A DNA stretch of 64,000 nucleotides, taken from the NCBI GenBank assembly GCA_008360955.1, contig LUCM01005665.1, positions 39,267-103,266 of the forward strand, in the 5' to 3' direction. Under the pieces are notes generated by a model. It searched no databases and was not told the origin of the DNA. It was given only the letters and a program-made list of their open reading frames with translations. The first letter of the stretch is position 1. Every line of letters begins with the position of its first letter. Of this stretch, positions 1-11,228 are shown piece after piece. The DNA is from Fasciolopsis buskii (Eukaryota; Platyhelminthes; Trematoda; Plagiorchiida; Fasciolidae). A program made the position numbers and the translations under genes.

Positions 1-665
1 CAGAGGCTGACGAGGCTTGAGAAAATGTGAGCTAACAGACTGAAAACCACCTACTACACTACTTGACAATAAACCGTTGCGAATATCGGGCGTGTTATCA
101 ATGGAAATACTCTGGGTAGGCAGAAGGGGCAAACAGATTGGGTTGGAGACAGAAGAGACAGGTTGAATAAAGGAGAGGGAACTCTGAGCAGTAGCATACT
201 TATCACTACCCACCCCACTTGCGCTCGATGCAATGGGCGGCGCGGTCCTAATTATCCTGCGCGACGACCGATGCAGTATGGAATTATTTGTAACTCATGG
301 GGAATAATGGACTGGTACTACTGGGGAGTCCAGCCACTAAGCAGAAGAACGATTAGGGTTCTCAACCAAAGCCTTTGGTTCTGACAAGAACCTGACCGCA
401 AGGCAGCGGGGTACAGCTGAATGGAATCTCATCTACTTGGATCAATTAGTCTTCCACTCGTTTTTCCGACTGAGCTGCTAACTCATATCAACCCCCAACT
501 TGGAGGACCAGGAGACTACTTCGTCAGGCCTCTACCCATTGACCTTCCAGGCATGATTGGATCTTCTGCTTGAGATAAACCATCCTGTATAGCTCGTTGG
601 ATCATGGAGGCATGCAAGCCGTCACATCACGTCAAGGTGTAGTCTCGTTGTGACAGTCTTGCATT
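1..665 (-). mobile_element. RTE-like LINE, 5' end fragment (cut by window edge)
   Basis: Read on the minus strand, this stretch matches three other places in the window: about 9720-9990 (minus), 15900-16500 (plus) and 63870-64000 (plus). All share a leader that begins near an ACAACGAGACT-type sequence, then a GTGACGGC block, then GTCAATGGGTAGAGG. The part at about 160-400 matches the leader at 16180-16400, including a CCCCATGAGTTAC block. These are the 5' ends of one LINE family whose body is the RTE-like element at 6.6-9.99 kb. No intact coding frame is present. The 73-codon frame at 163-384 is an antisense shadow. The rest of this copy would lie to the left of the window. Confidence 0.7.
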
Positions 666-668
666 TCA

Positions 669-2790
669 TTGCTCCAGGGGACTGTCCTTCTCCGATGGTC
701 TGGTGCTTGCGAGGAACTTACACGTGAGATTCAAGTCAGTTTCCGCTCCGGATGGATCTGTATCGATCACATCTTGGGTGGTGGAGCATGGGTGCATCTT
801 CCAAAAATCCAAGATTTCTGTTCTCAGAGCGACATTCGAGTCAGTCTATCACCCAATTCTGCGGCGCTGTCTCTCACTGAAGAAGGTCATAGAAAAATAC
901 GTTTCCCTTTCCCGATAGGTTTGCGCGAACAGCTAAAGCCGGGTCCGTGCTTATGACGATTGTTCACCCATGCTCATCACAAATGTTGCTCGTCAAGGTC
1001 GCTCTCCTTCATTCTTTCTTTCCAACTTTGAAGTTATGATGGCTATGGAAGCCGTCCTCTCCTCATTTAAGAATAGTGACATCGACATTTGCTCAGATAA
1101 TGAACCATCCAACTTAGCTTATGCAATTGGTGTGCTTTTGTGTAGACCCAAACCACTAGCAGTTTTTGGACCGCCTGAACGATAGTACAGGTGTGCCCGC
1201 TTATGTCTTTTGCACTTCAAAATGTAAAATGCTGCTGCACTACTAGGTTCGTTCAAGACTGAACCTTGTATTTGAAAGAGCGGAGCGGCGCAAACTGCAG
1301 AACTTTTATTTGGACAGCTGCTCTTTGTCAAACGGGTGTATTTCGGATAAAGTAGCCTCATGTATACTGAAGACGGTGGGGCATCTGACTGTAGATCAAA
1401 AATACAGAAGTGAAATCAGGCCTGATAAACGATGTGTTATACAGCGGCTGGAAAAATAGCCAGCTCAGTCATGGTTTTATGCGTTGTGGAGTTGTGTACT
1501 AGTCGGTCGCCCAGTCCAGAGTAGGCCTTATTCGAGGATGCACTTCTGGCCTGTGCGCAACCATTCGCTTTCTGCAGGATAGCAGAATCATTCCAGACGA
1601 GCAGGTGGCCAGTTGATCGGTCCATAGGCCTCTTCTGGAAAACCTTAGCGGGCCAGTGGAACACAAAAAGGGGCAATGGCCTTATTTAGTTGGCGGGTTA
1701 CAATCGCCACGTCACAGCTGCCACCAACGGGCTCTTGTGGTTTGTTTTAGGGAAGTCGCTTGCCAACACCACCATGCCCTCGGCACCGCCGCCGCTTGTC
1801 CGTGCCCGATTATTCGGTAGGCTTGAGCCTACCTTATTCACGACTAACCACTTGGATGGTGGCTGTTCACTTATCCGCAACCCATGGACGCGTCCAGAAA
1901 GACCGACTGTAAAGAGCAGTAAGTTGAATAGTTATATGGCAGCGGACAGATTTAAAACGCAAGAATGCGAATCACTGCCGGATTGAGCCACGTCACTTGT
2001 TGTCTTCAACCATCACTTTGGGGACCTCGTTGACATTGAACAAACAGCATTTTGATATAGTCCAGTTAATTAGTGGCCGCGGGAACTCTTCATTCCACTT
2101 CAGTGTAATTATATACTTGTATACAGATCAGTTTGTTAAGAAAATGCGACTCAAATTCAAGTGGCGGCTTATTTACCACGCAGCTCTCGTTCACATTACA
2201 TGGCCGTTGCGGGCGGATATCCGAAGACTGTCAGCGTTTGGATACTGTTATCTTCGAAGTAGCGCTCAGAGGCGAGATAGGGTATTGGATAATAAACCTC
2301 AGACGACTGAGCAGGTAATGAATCTGAATGGGTTAAGATGGCCGGACCTTGTGTTACGTATGCCCACGAATCGACTCCCTCGGTGTTACTGATTTGCGAG
2401 GCAGTGAGTGGTTGGAAGATGAGTAAAGATAATCAGTTTATGACGTGCTAAAAAGGGTGTGCAAATCCTAGCCAACAGTGGATTGAGTTAGATTAGGGGG
2501 ATTTGGATCCGCAAGGTTTCCCAACGCGGTGTTAAAAACTTTAGACTCTGTGGCCAAATGACGCAGTCGATGAGTTTCTATTCGAAGTGTTTCTGCTTTT
2601 CTATGGTTCTGATTTGACCTTTTGATTTTTCCTGCACTGTTACTCTGTGCTTCAAGGTAGCGATTAAAACCAAAATCAGACCGCATTAACGCAAAGTTAA
2701 TGATTGTACAGACTTGACTGAAATCAATAAGTGGTCTTACTGATACGTTTTTTGTGTTGTTTTAAACTTCCAAGTTAACTTTCCTACTCG
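669..2790. other. Unassigned stretch, no gene recognised
   Basis: Only short frames of at most 131 codons occur here, on both strands, with no recognisable domain. The Pro-containing frame at 1690-1986 and the frame at 1997-2392 lack splice-supported neighbours. I cannot distinguish old repeats from unique intergenic DNA by eye. Confidence 0.4.
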
Positions 2791-2801
2791 GCAGCCCTCT
2801 G

Positions 2802-3041
2802 CTAGCCATGGTCCTCTTCCTGAAAAATGATGTACACTGCTGTTTCACTAATAAAGGATGTAAATAAATAGTCCCTACCATTCATCCAAACATGATTCAT
2901 CTGTGAGCTGGGTACTACCTGGTTACCCAGACCGAAGGAGGTCGACTCGGGGGATCCTATTCTCAAGTTTTCGATGAAATTATCTAACCTGTTTGGTGAG
3001 ACGATCTGAAAGTCAAGTAACCCACCGAGTATCCACTTCAT
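2802..3041 (-). repeat. Copy of a dispersed repeat (TTCGGTYTGGGTAAC family)
   Basis: The minus strand carries a block around CTTCGGTCTGGGTAACCAGG. It recurs on the plus strand at about 56255-56330 (CTTCGGTTTGGGTAACTAGG) and, more weakly, at about 48900-48960. In translation the shared core reads SPEST-FGLGN here and SPKST-FGLGN at 56.25 kb. The similarity reaches beyond the core, so this is probably a repeat family rather than a motif. I see no hallmark domain, so the class is unknown. Confidence 0.45.
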
Positions 3042-3299
3042 ACACTTAAAGGAAGCCGGACATGCCTACAGTAATCTCCCCGCTACAGATGCCGGCGGGA
3101 AGTTCTGCATAGTTTGCTCGCGGTTGGCCTAGAATCAGAGTTCAGTCATCTTCCCTAAACTGGCTATTATGTATCCGCCAACTCAATAGACAGCCACGGG
3201 TATTTGCTTTCGTCTTCGCACTTAACTAGAAGGCAATCAGTATGATTTCTTCAACAGACTATTTGAGAAATAATGTGATTCGTAAGCATGTCGAGACAT

Positions 3300-4162
3300 T
3301 TAGGTGAGAGTGGTCAACTTCAGGTCTCCCCCCTCCGATGGCAAACTGTAAACGATGAAGAGCAACCGTTGACACGAAGGTGAATGATAGAAGAGCCGTC
3401 GTCTATGTAATGAACTCTGTTTAATGTTTTTTTCTTTCATCCTCCTGCATGGTTCCAGTGGCACGCGGTCTGAACGTCGAGCTGTCGGACTGGAACAACC
3501 AGGGAAACAAGGCAGGACATCGACACCATATGCCATACAGCACAATACTGACACAAGAGTCTCGGGCCATCTGAGACTGCTTGTAATAACTGACGGTTGA
3601 CCAGACTGGGCATTTTTAGTGTGGAACACCGGACTCAGCGTACCTTGTTGGGCACACAAGAGCCCTTGATTTAGTCTTGCAAAAATTTTACTGTCGGCTG
3701 ACGCACTAAACAAGGGCGCGAGGTCCGAAACCAGTTTTCCCGGTTGTTTGATGGAGAACGTCAGGCGCTTAATCCGCTTGACCATATACATATATAATAT
3801 CCAAAGCGATTTCCACTTTGGTGGATGAGTCATACAATTTTCTGAGATACAACAACCGGTTTAATAGTTTTTAAACAATACCGTTTGTTATGGAGAGCTA
3901 TTAGAAAGTGTTGCGCGGCTTGCCATTCAAGTAAGATCAGCCGATCAAACATACGAGTAAATGACTGTCTGAGTGACCTAAAAAAAGCAACATGGTGTTG
4001 AAACTGTCGTTCGGTCCTCGGATTAGAGAATATGAGGTATGAAGGATCATCGACCAGTTGATTTGATAAACCGGGACGGCACATGGCATGGTGGCTTCGG
4101 TGCCTGGGACTCAACGACTCATGAAGAGTAGCCCTCATAGGCTGGATAAGGTCCAGTTTCAC
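3300..4162 (-). other. Two overlapping minus-strand ORFs, not recognised
   Basis: A 110-codon frame (3830-4162) is followed with a 4-base overlap by a 177-codon frame (3300-3833) in another frame. Together they keep about 285 codons open, which is long for this window. The first piece has an aromatic and Arg-rich stretch (FFRSLRQSFTRMFDRL). The second ends in a Cys/Arg/Ser-rich tail. I see no known domain, signal peptide or zinc-finger spacing. They could be exons, a decayed element or chance. Confidence 0.2.
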
Positions 4163-6580
4163 AGAATTATTTGCTTTAGAGACATCTGTTTCTCCACGAT
4201 CAATCAGTTAGCCCGTGGAAAAGCATTTCAGCAGTTTGTGGTCGAAAACCCGTTACTTGCTAGAGGTTAGTTCCACTGGTTTCACGGGGCAAAGCCTTTA
4301 AACCGATACCGCAACGCCATTCGATACACAAGACAAAAAATGGGGTTCGAACGATAACGGTCTTTCATGACACATCTGAAAATTCCCTTATAAACGCTTC
4401 TGTCGCTTTCTCCCTACACTGCCAATGCACTGTGCTTGGGATGTTCAAAGAGCCTCTTCTGGAGTGTGGACAGCCGCGTAGTCCTTCGCCAAAACGCTTT
4501 CAGTTTACTTTCTATGGAGAGATGTTACTGGCTTCCGTTCTTTTCATGCCGACCGATACGACAGACTTTATTAGGACGGAAGTTTTTAAATCAGACGCCG
4601 AAATGTTCAGCTCATACTTAGTAGTTACACACGATAACAGGTTCCTAGCTAGAAAACCTGAAAATTGAACTCAACGTCTTTTAGATGCCCCCATTAATCG
4701 CACATCGCTATCTTGTTAGTGGGCTCTTAGCGGCAAGTTGAGATTTTAGTGTGCACGACGGATCACTATTAGTCAGAATATACAAGCATCTTCGTGCGCC
4801 CCTGATGATCCGTCGATTGGTTGTAACATGTAATAACCTATTTCCCTAACATTTAACACTTGCTGTTGAATTTGGAATAAAAAGCCATATAAAATGTTTT
4901 ACTTTATCCTTTTTGGAGCGTGTACAGCTTAGTATTCACATTGTTAACAACAAAAATTCGCGCGCCGAAGTGCTCATTGCAATTTCTGATTACTTGGTTA
5001 TTTTAGACATTTGATCTTATACACAACAACTATAAATCGATGGAGGGCGATTCGGACGCATTGGTGTCATTTGCACGCACATTGGGTCTTCGGTTCTTTC
5101 ATTCGCGTGAAGTGGCCAATCTTATGTGTTTCCCGTCTGACTATGGTATGTTTCGGAAGCAACTGTTTAAGGTGTCTTCGAGGAAGATTCGTTGAGATTC
5201 CATGTGGACTATTGGTAAAAATCGAGCACCAACACAGGAATCAGTGGTATCAGAAAAAGTGCACCGATCATCTCTACGCAATTGCTTTTTACTACACATT
5301 GTCTTGATCTAAATGGCTTCTTGTTTTCGGGGATGTTAATTTCGTGGACAGCAACTTGGCCTGAAATTAGTGCAATCGTTATACTTCCCTGAAATCATTC
5401 ATGATTTCAATGTAACATTCGTTATACCAGAAAGCGCACATTAAACCAAATAAAAAAGTTTTGTTAGATTGGTAAAAAAACGGGACCGGTCTCCGTACAA
5501 TGTGGTCGTGAGCGTCCCAGGATTAATTGACAATATGCAAGTCTGACTACTTAAGCATTTGGATATTATTTAAACTGAGCAAGTTTCAGTCATTTCAGGC
5601 GATTAGTCCAAAACTAGACGAGCCACACTTTGCACTGGATTAGGGGCGGGTCCTAGATGTTTGCACGAAGAGACTTCTCCGATATGCAGTGTTCGCAAGT
5701 TGATTGACAGATAGATAGCAGTGTCTCCTTTATGTTACAGTACATAAGCGAAGATTGTAAGACCGATCTGATCTCGAAGCCAAGTTCATCGCATTCTAAA
5801 TATTAGAAATGCTGAATAACAAGGCACAACTCCTTTAGTCAATGATAAAAGTCTATTCCAAGTGTTGCTATGCTAGTGCAAACTTCACATCCGACATCCC
5901 ATGTTCTGTATTGGCTGGGTATAAGGAAGTTTTGGAAGCGACTGGCTGCAGGCAAGTGACACAACAGTTAAAATAAGCCACTTTCGGAGCTCGTTTGCTT
6001 TTTATAAATTCATACTATTTCTCCTTATTTCCGCTATTATTGAACAAAACTAAGTTTTCCTCCCGCCATTTAAAGTGATTCCCCTACAGAGCGATTCTCT
6101 GAGTCAAGAAATAAAATATATTGAAGACGTTTCCTATTGCTCAACTACTTACGTTTGTTTCATCTAATTTAGAGTTTCCGGAGAACGTGACTGAAAAACA
6201 ACGCATACGTTTACTTGGAAACAGTGTGAATGTCCACGTGGTGGCACATTTGATATTTTGGGCTTTCGGTACCCAGAGCGAGGCCAGCTAATTCAGTTTC
6301 CTTGAACAAATGGACGCTATTCTTCTTACCAGCATTCATATCCATCTACCCATGGTGTAAAAATAAATCCTATTAAACATGCTTGCCGTTTTCTTGTATA
6401 ACACGTTCTTCTATTCCCCAACAATTCTCTATTTAGGGAATTCGCGTTAGATAACTGCCCCAAATTCGCATTTTGACTGTCCTTCAGCGAATAATTCCAT
6501 TCGATCATTTGACACAAATAATAAATAATTGAGTCTCAGTAAAGTAAGGATAGAATGCAGTACACTACTAGCGTTAACTG
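4163..6580. other. Unassigned AT-rich intergenic stretch
   Basis: No ORF above 98 codons and no recognisable protein motif. AT-rich tracts and scattered AATAAA-like hexamers are present but not linked to a coding exon. I see nothing supportable here. Confidence 0.4.
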
Positions 6581-6723
6581 TGAATGGCCTATTATATACC
6601 TAATAACTATCATCACCATCTTCGTTCAGCGTTAAACAGCAAGACAAGCCTCACTGATCGCTGCTTTTACTCCCACAGTTACATGTCTGTAAAAAGAGTG
6701 AATATCCAAGGGGTACAGGGAGT

Positions 6724-7243
6724 TTACCTACACAGGTGGGAAAAGATAAGACGCTGCTGCAGCCGGCACATGGAACACTGTACAAACATACTTTCAATCA
6801 TTCTGATTCGATAGAAAATGAAAACACGATCGCCACTCCAGTGACGGTTCATTGTCATATCCTTAAGTGTCTCCAGCCAGCTAGTTGACGAGTCTTTCGC
6901 ACCCCAACCATGAAGATGTGAGACACCTACTTTACCTAAGTTCGCTGTACATTTTCTCATCCCACGTTGCCACGTCATCTGTTGACCTCCAGATGACTTT
7001 CCATTCCCTGGGAGGAACCCAAAATAGGGCACGATATGGTAGACGAGTGTTCGATATACGCAACACGTGACCCAACCAGCGTAGTCTACTAAGTTTCATA
7101 CTATGAAACGAGGTATTCTCAGAATTCGCACCTAGCATTAGATTCCTGACCTCTACATTACTCACCCGGTCATTCCTTCCAATCCTAGCGATATTACGTA
7201 GACATCGGTGGTCGAAAACCTCTAACCGACAAACATCTCCCAA
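6724..7243 (-). pseudogene. RTE C-terminal domain relic
   Basis: The minus frames carry EVFDHRCLRNIARIG followed by DRVSNVEVRN, then WLGHVLRI, RLPYRALFWVPP and WDEKMYSELR. This block sits downstream of the RT domain in RTE-like LINEs. The same series recurs at 50.3-50.7 kb and, antisense, at 55.5-55.7 kb. At least one frame change separates the two ORF pieces (6932-7243 and 6724-7032). Confidence 0.75.
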
Positions 7244-7372
7244 ACGAATATTTCATCTCGCGCAACCGTACAACAAAACTGAGCGCACTGCGGCGCTGTA
7301 CACGACCTTTCAACTTCAGTGAAATATCAAGCCGACGCCACAAGTGCTTCAGCTCAGCGTAAGCTGCTCGAT

Positions 7373-8621
7373 TTACGTGTGTATTTCTACTGCCGAGCTA
7401 CCATCGTTCGATACGCAGCTACCAAGGTATGTGAAACGGTCCACGATCGTTAGTTCATCTTCATCCAGTATCAAGTTCGGCACTGCTGTCGTCCAGTCCT
7501 GTAACAGCACTTTGCACTTTGAAGGTGCAAAGCACATGCCAAACCAATCAACCGACCCCGAAAGTCTACCCGGTGCGCGTTGTGCCTGGTCCGCGGATTC
7601 GAAAAGACACAATGTCATCTGCGTAATCTAGGTCACATGGCTTCCCTCCATTTACCAGTTCGATTCCTTCACCCCGGAAACCTCCTAAGGCACCTTCCAT
7701 CACCTCGTCCATGACGAAGTTGAACAAGAATGGAGAGATGGGAAACCCTTGTCGAACGCCACTAGTTGTTTCGAATGAAAGTTGATATTCGCCGTATCCC
7801 TCACGCGAACCATAGGTAATGCAAGTACAAATGCTGGCTCAATAAACCGGTTTACAAACTTCGTTGTGCCATAGTCCTTTCCGGTGGAGAGCACTGAGTA
7901 GGCTGGTCCATCCCTAGAGTCGAGACCGCCTTTCAAGTCGATGGCCTACAATTGTTACGGCGCTTTGGTGTGTTAATGGTGCGTTCCAGTAACTGCCGGA
8001 GAGTGAATTATCTGGTTCGATGCCACCTCGACCTTGGCTGAAAATCGGCCTGCTGTTTCGCGGATATTACTATCGCGAATTCGGTGGTCTACAACGTGCA
8101 AGCATTATCGAAGCTAATACACCGTTAGTAACGTATCGGATATTTAATACTTATTCCCACGATGATTGCTAGTCACTCCGTGTGTCCTTGAAGATGGGTA
8201 CAATCAGTGACTCACTCCACGATAACGGAATACACTCCTCGTTCCAAATATCATGAAGCAATGAAGTAAAGGACTTCATCAGAGCTTTCCCACTCAATTC
8301 GAAAAGAATCGGGGGAAGGTCGTCGGGACCGGCTGTTTTGCTCTTCTTCAGAAGTCGAATATTTGAATGCACTTCCACTTCCATTGGAGGATCAAGTGAC
8401 ACCTCCCGAGGATTCGCAGCTTCAGACGTCGGAATAAATACGTTAGCGTGTGGCCAGCTAAACTGACCCTTGAAGTGCTCTGCGAGCGTTTGCTGTCTAT
8501 CTTGGATGAGCTCTCCATTCCTATCGCACACGGCTTCACTAACCGAAGTTCGTCGCCCACCGCTGTCGCGTATAAGCTTAAAAAGTCTTTGACTGTTACC
8601 TGAAGTGGCCACTCCTTCCAT
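7373..8621 (-). pseudogene. RTE reverse transcriptase relic
   Basis: The frame at 8621-8169 (150 codons) holds the N-terminal RT region: KSKTAGPDDLPPILFEL, then a tract leading to LIVPIFKD. After frameshifts, the minus strand at about 7775-7690 reads SGVRQGFPISPFLFNFV, which is RT motif B. At about 7640 it reads DLDYADDIVSF, with the YADD catalytic box intact. The frame at 7618-7373 continues with FTYLGSCVSNDG. The order and spacing are those of an RTE-type RT, but stops and frame changes between the blocks make it non-functional. Confidence 0.85.
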
Positions 8622-9282
8622 ATCTTTGGCTATCTTAGCCCACCACTTTTCACGATCATTCTTTGACGAAGGCTGGATCTAGGAACACAGGCGAAATCTG
8701 CTACCAAATGCATCACCTGCTTGATTTGATCCCACTGCTCGTCGAAGTTCTTAGTTTCTGGGATAGATTCTGCTCATAATTGTTGCGAACAGCCGAATCA
8801 CACAAACGTTCGACGGCCAATCGTGTTTGTGGCCTACGTCGATGGCCGTTCAGCTGCAGTAAAAATCGCATTAAAACACGCATGGTCCGATTCGACGCAC
8901 GTGGTCCAGTACGATCTACAGTTATGGACAGAACCGCACCAACGGTTGATCTGACTCAGATTACCCGTCCAGTTAGAGCGCCATGTCGCAGTGCGACGCG
9001 AACTGTGTCGGAAATCCGTACTAGAAAGCGGTAAATGATTGTCCGCAGAGATGGAGAATCGTTTCCCCGTTATCCGCCAGCTGAGCAGACAAAGAAAAGT
9101 GATCGCGGATTAATACATGACTTGAGACTGCGGGTGCCAAGGGGAATGCTAATTAATCCTCGACTAACTTACGCCACCGGTTTTGGCCAGCGACGGCGAC
9201 CATAACGGCCGTTGATCGCACAATTCGGAGTAATCGAGATAGCTCACGGTATAACTCGTCTTTCGACTCATAGGAGCCGTTA

Positions 9283-9765
9283 TCAGTGGGCGCATACATG
9301 GATTTGACGAACAAAACCCCGAAGCCTCAGTCGACTCCTAGTGATGCCCATTGAGCCGTCTAATGGAACTGCACAGAAACGACTGTTGACTTGAATCCAG
9401 TTTAACAGTATAGGCTCCGACAGGATATTCTGAGTGATCCTAGTGACAACCTGACCGCGTGCGCTCGAAACCGGATCACCGGATACACGAAGGGTGAAGC
9501 GAGAGGACGAGGTTGCATCTGGGCTACGAAGAGTGAGCATGAAAGTGGGATCCTGTACACGTGTTTCGGAGACAGCGCACATCCCCGTTGAAGGGATGTT
9601 GTGTGTGTTTGGATAACCGATACTTCGTGGCTGCCCACATCGTTGACGGGGTTTCTCTTCGTTAACCTTAACCGGAGCCCTTAACTCAAAAGCTTCATCC
9701 ATAAAGCAGTGAAGCGTCAACCCACCGTGGGAACTCAGAGCAGGCGCATACATATCATTACCCAA
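9283..9765 (-). pseudogene. RTE endonuclease relic
   Basis: This 160-codon minus frame contains AVSETRVQDPTF and LLNWIQVNSRFCAVPLDGS. These correspond to the endonuclease in the plus-strand copy at 51.5-51.8 kb (DVCCVSE-TIQDSS, ILSEKV, LLYWIPVDGRFCVV). They are the opening segments of an AP-endonuclease-like domain. Both ends are frameshifted, and the later catalytic segments are not readable in frame. Confidence 0.7.
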
Positions 9766-9990
9766 TTTTTTCGAACCAATGAAGAACGCGGTCTTGATTA
9801 TCCTGAGTTATCAACGCAAATCAACCCGCATCATCCAGGACCAGCGGACTACTTCGTCAGGCCTCTACCCATTGACCTTCTAGGCATGATTAGATCTTCG
9901 GCTTGAGATAAGCCATCCTATATAGCTCGTTGGGTCATGGAGGCACGCAAGCCGTCACAGTGCGTCAAGGTGCGGTTAAAGGTGAATGTC

Positions 9991-10912
9991 AATTGGATGG
10001 TTTGTTAGTTAACACGGAATCCGTCATTCCCTGGTGAATGCTTCAAAGGTGTTTAATGGCAGTAAGCAAGTATCCACGAAGCAAGACAGCTTTGATACCT
10101 TGGATTCTAAGTTGCTGCAGTGACTTTAAATAAAAGGCCAATTGCTGAGCTGTCCATACTGACTGTGGAATCATCAGACCCAGTTCATGGATTACAACCA
10201 AAACCGAAATTCTTTATAGATAAGGTTAAAAAAGTTTGAAAGCATGATCATTTAATGACATGGTGTAAGCAGATGTAGTCATTGTAAAGAAAAACGCGAT
10301 CAGTTTTCGGTGGAAAAGCCTGCGCGCGACAGCATCAAATCACTGCCCGTCAGTCGACGCGCGAGGTCGAGTCGTGGACGGACAATCAGTAATCAAAAAC
10401 AAGCGGGTCGTTTGAACCCGCATTAATCGCAGGAAACCAAGAAAACCAGTCAGCACCCGACAGTAAAGAAGAGAAACAAGACAGTGTTAGCGATCTGTCG
10501 CTGAAACGAAAGGGTTTGGGGTTCAGAAAGGGATGGCAACAAACAGAGCCGGTCAACCAGGAGGGAATCGGGAACCGATAAAGTACACGCAGGTTGTCGC
10601 TATACATATTACCACGTTGTGCATATACAAAACTCACTGAATAATCAATGCAAGATTGCTCCGGTTAGCTTGTTTTTCTTTACAAATCACGGACGGACTA
10701 TGACCCGGTGTCAGATTTGACCAACTGTTTGAACACCTTTTACTGATGGCTTCTTAAATTAAGGCATAACGAGCTCGGCCGCAGTGATGAGGGATGGGGT
10801 AAAATCTACGACCACTCGCCGCCGATTCAACCTCGGTTGTCAAAATCAGCGCTCTAGTATATCTTTGAAAGTGATTTATCAACAAAGTACTGAAAATTAC
10901 CACTGAGCACAT
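9991..10912. other. Unassigned stretch
   Basis: No recognisable gene. One 83-codon minus frame (10386-10637) shows no domain. The stretch lies between the RTE 5' end and the inverted repeat at 10.9 kb. Confidence 0.4.
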
Positions 10913-10962
10913 TGAGAAAACACAAGTTGGCGAACAAGCTCGTTTTCAGTGATTCGTACTCA

Positions 10963-10984
10963 TACTATATATATATATATATAT
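10963..10984. repeat. (TA)n microsatellite in the left arm
   Basis: About 11 TA units occur inside the left arm of the inverted repeat. The right arm has a shorter version at about 11165-11173, so the tract has changed length since the arms arose. Confidence 0.8.
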
Positions 10985-11090
10985 CTTGACAAAATATTTT
11001 CACTATAGGAAGGATTGGATTACTCATATACAAATATGGGTGGGGAAGGGATTTTTGGTGCTAATTGTTTTGTTGTCTAGGGTTTGTATT

Positions 11091-11112
11091 GGGACGGGGG
11101 GTGGGCCAAGGG
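11091..11112 (+). other. Canonical G-quadruplex motif in the hairpin loop
   Basis: The plus strand reads G3, AC, G6, T, G3, CCAA, G3, which fits the G3+N1-7 rule with loops of 2, 1 and 4. Four further G runs lie upstream at 11038-11050 and 11080-11082. The motif lies wholly in the loop of the surrounding inverted repeat, so extruding the stem would leave the G-rich strand single-stranded. Folding is inferred from sequence only. Confidence 0.75.
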
Positions 11113-11228
11113 AGTTGAAGCGCATCCGATCCAATCCATCCTATAGTGAAAATACTTTGTCAAGATATATATAGTGATGAGTACGAATCACTGAAAACGA
11201 GCTTGTTCGCCAACTTGTGTTTTCTCAA

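Larger units (their letters stand above)
6600..9990 (-). mobile_element. Nearly full-length RTE-like non-LTR retrotransposon, inactive
   Basis: Read from 9990 down to 6600, the copy shows the expected order: the 5' leader shared with the other RTE 5' ends (9990-9770), an endonuclease relic (9765-9283), a degraded linker, RT fingers and palm (8621-7370), the C-terminal block with FDHRCLRNIARIG (7243-6930), and a 3' end near ATC-rich sequence at about 6605. The total of about 3.4 kb fits RTE elements. Many stops and frameshifts break it into pieces, so it is dead. The 3' end is shared with the fragments at 50.3-51.0 kb and 55.0-55.7 kb. Confidence 0.8.
10913..11228. repeat. Long inverted repeat (arms ~100 bp) with G-rich loop
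   Basis: The left arm is about 10913-11020 and the right arm about 11129-11228. Reading inward, both arms carry TTGAGAAAACACAAG, GGCGAACAAGCTCG, TTCAGTGATTCGTACTCAT, a TATATA tract, CTTGACAAA and TTTTCACTATAGGA. They differ by a few substitutions and by the length of the TA tract, which is longer on the left (about 10963-10984). The loop of about 108 nt is strongly G-rich on the plus strand. The frame at 10986-11174 is an accident of this structure. It could be a foldback element or MITE, or a snap-back duplication. Confidence 0.85.

Noticed and set aside
10986..11174. Small membrane protein with a hydrophobic stretch
   Set aside because: The frame reads across the loop and arms of the inverted repeat, so composition explains it.
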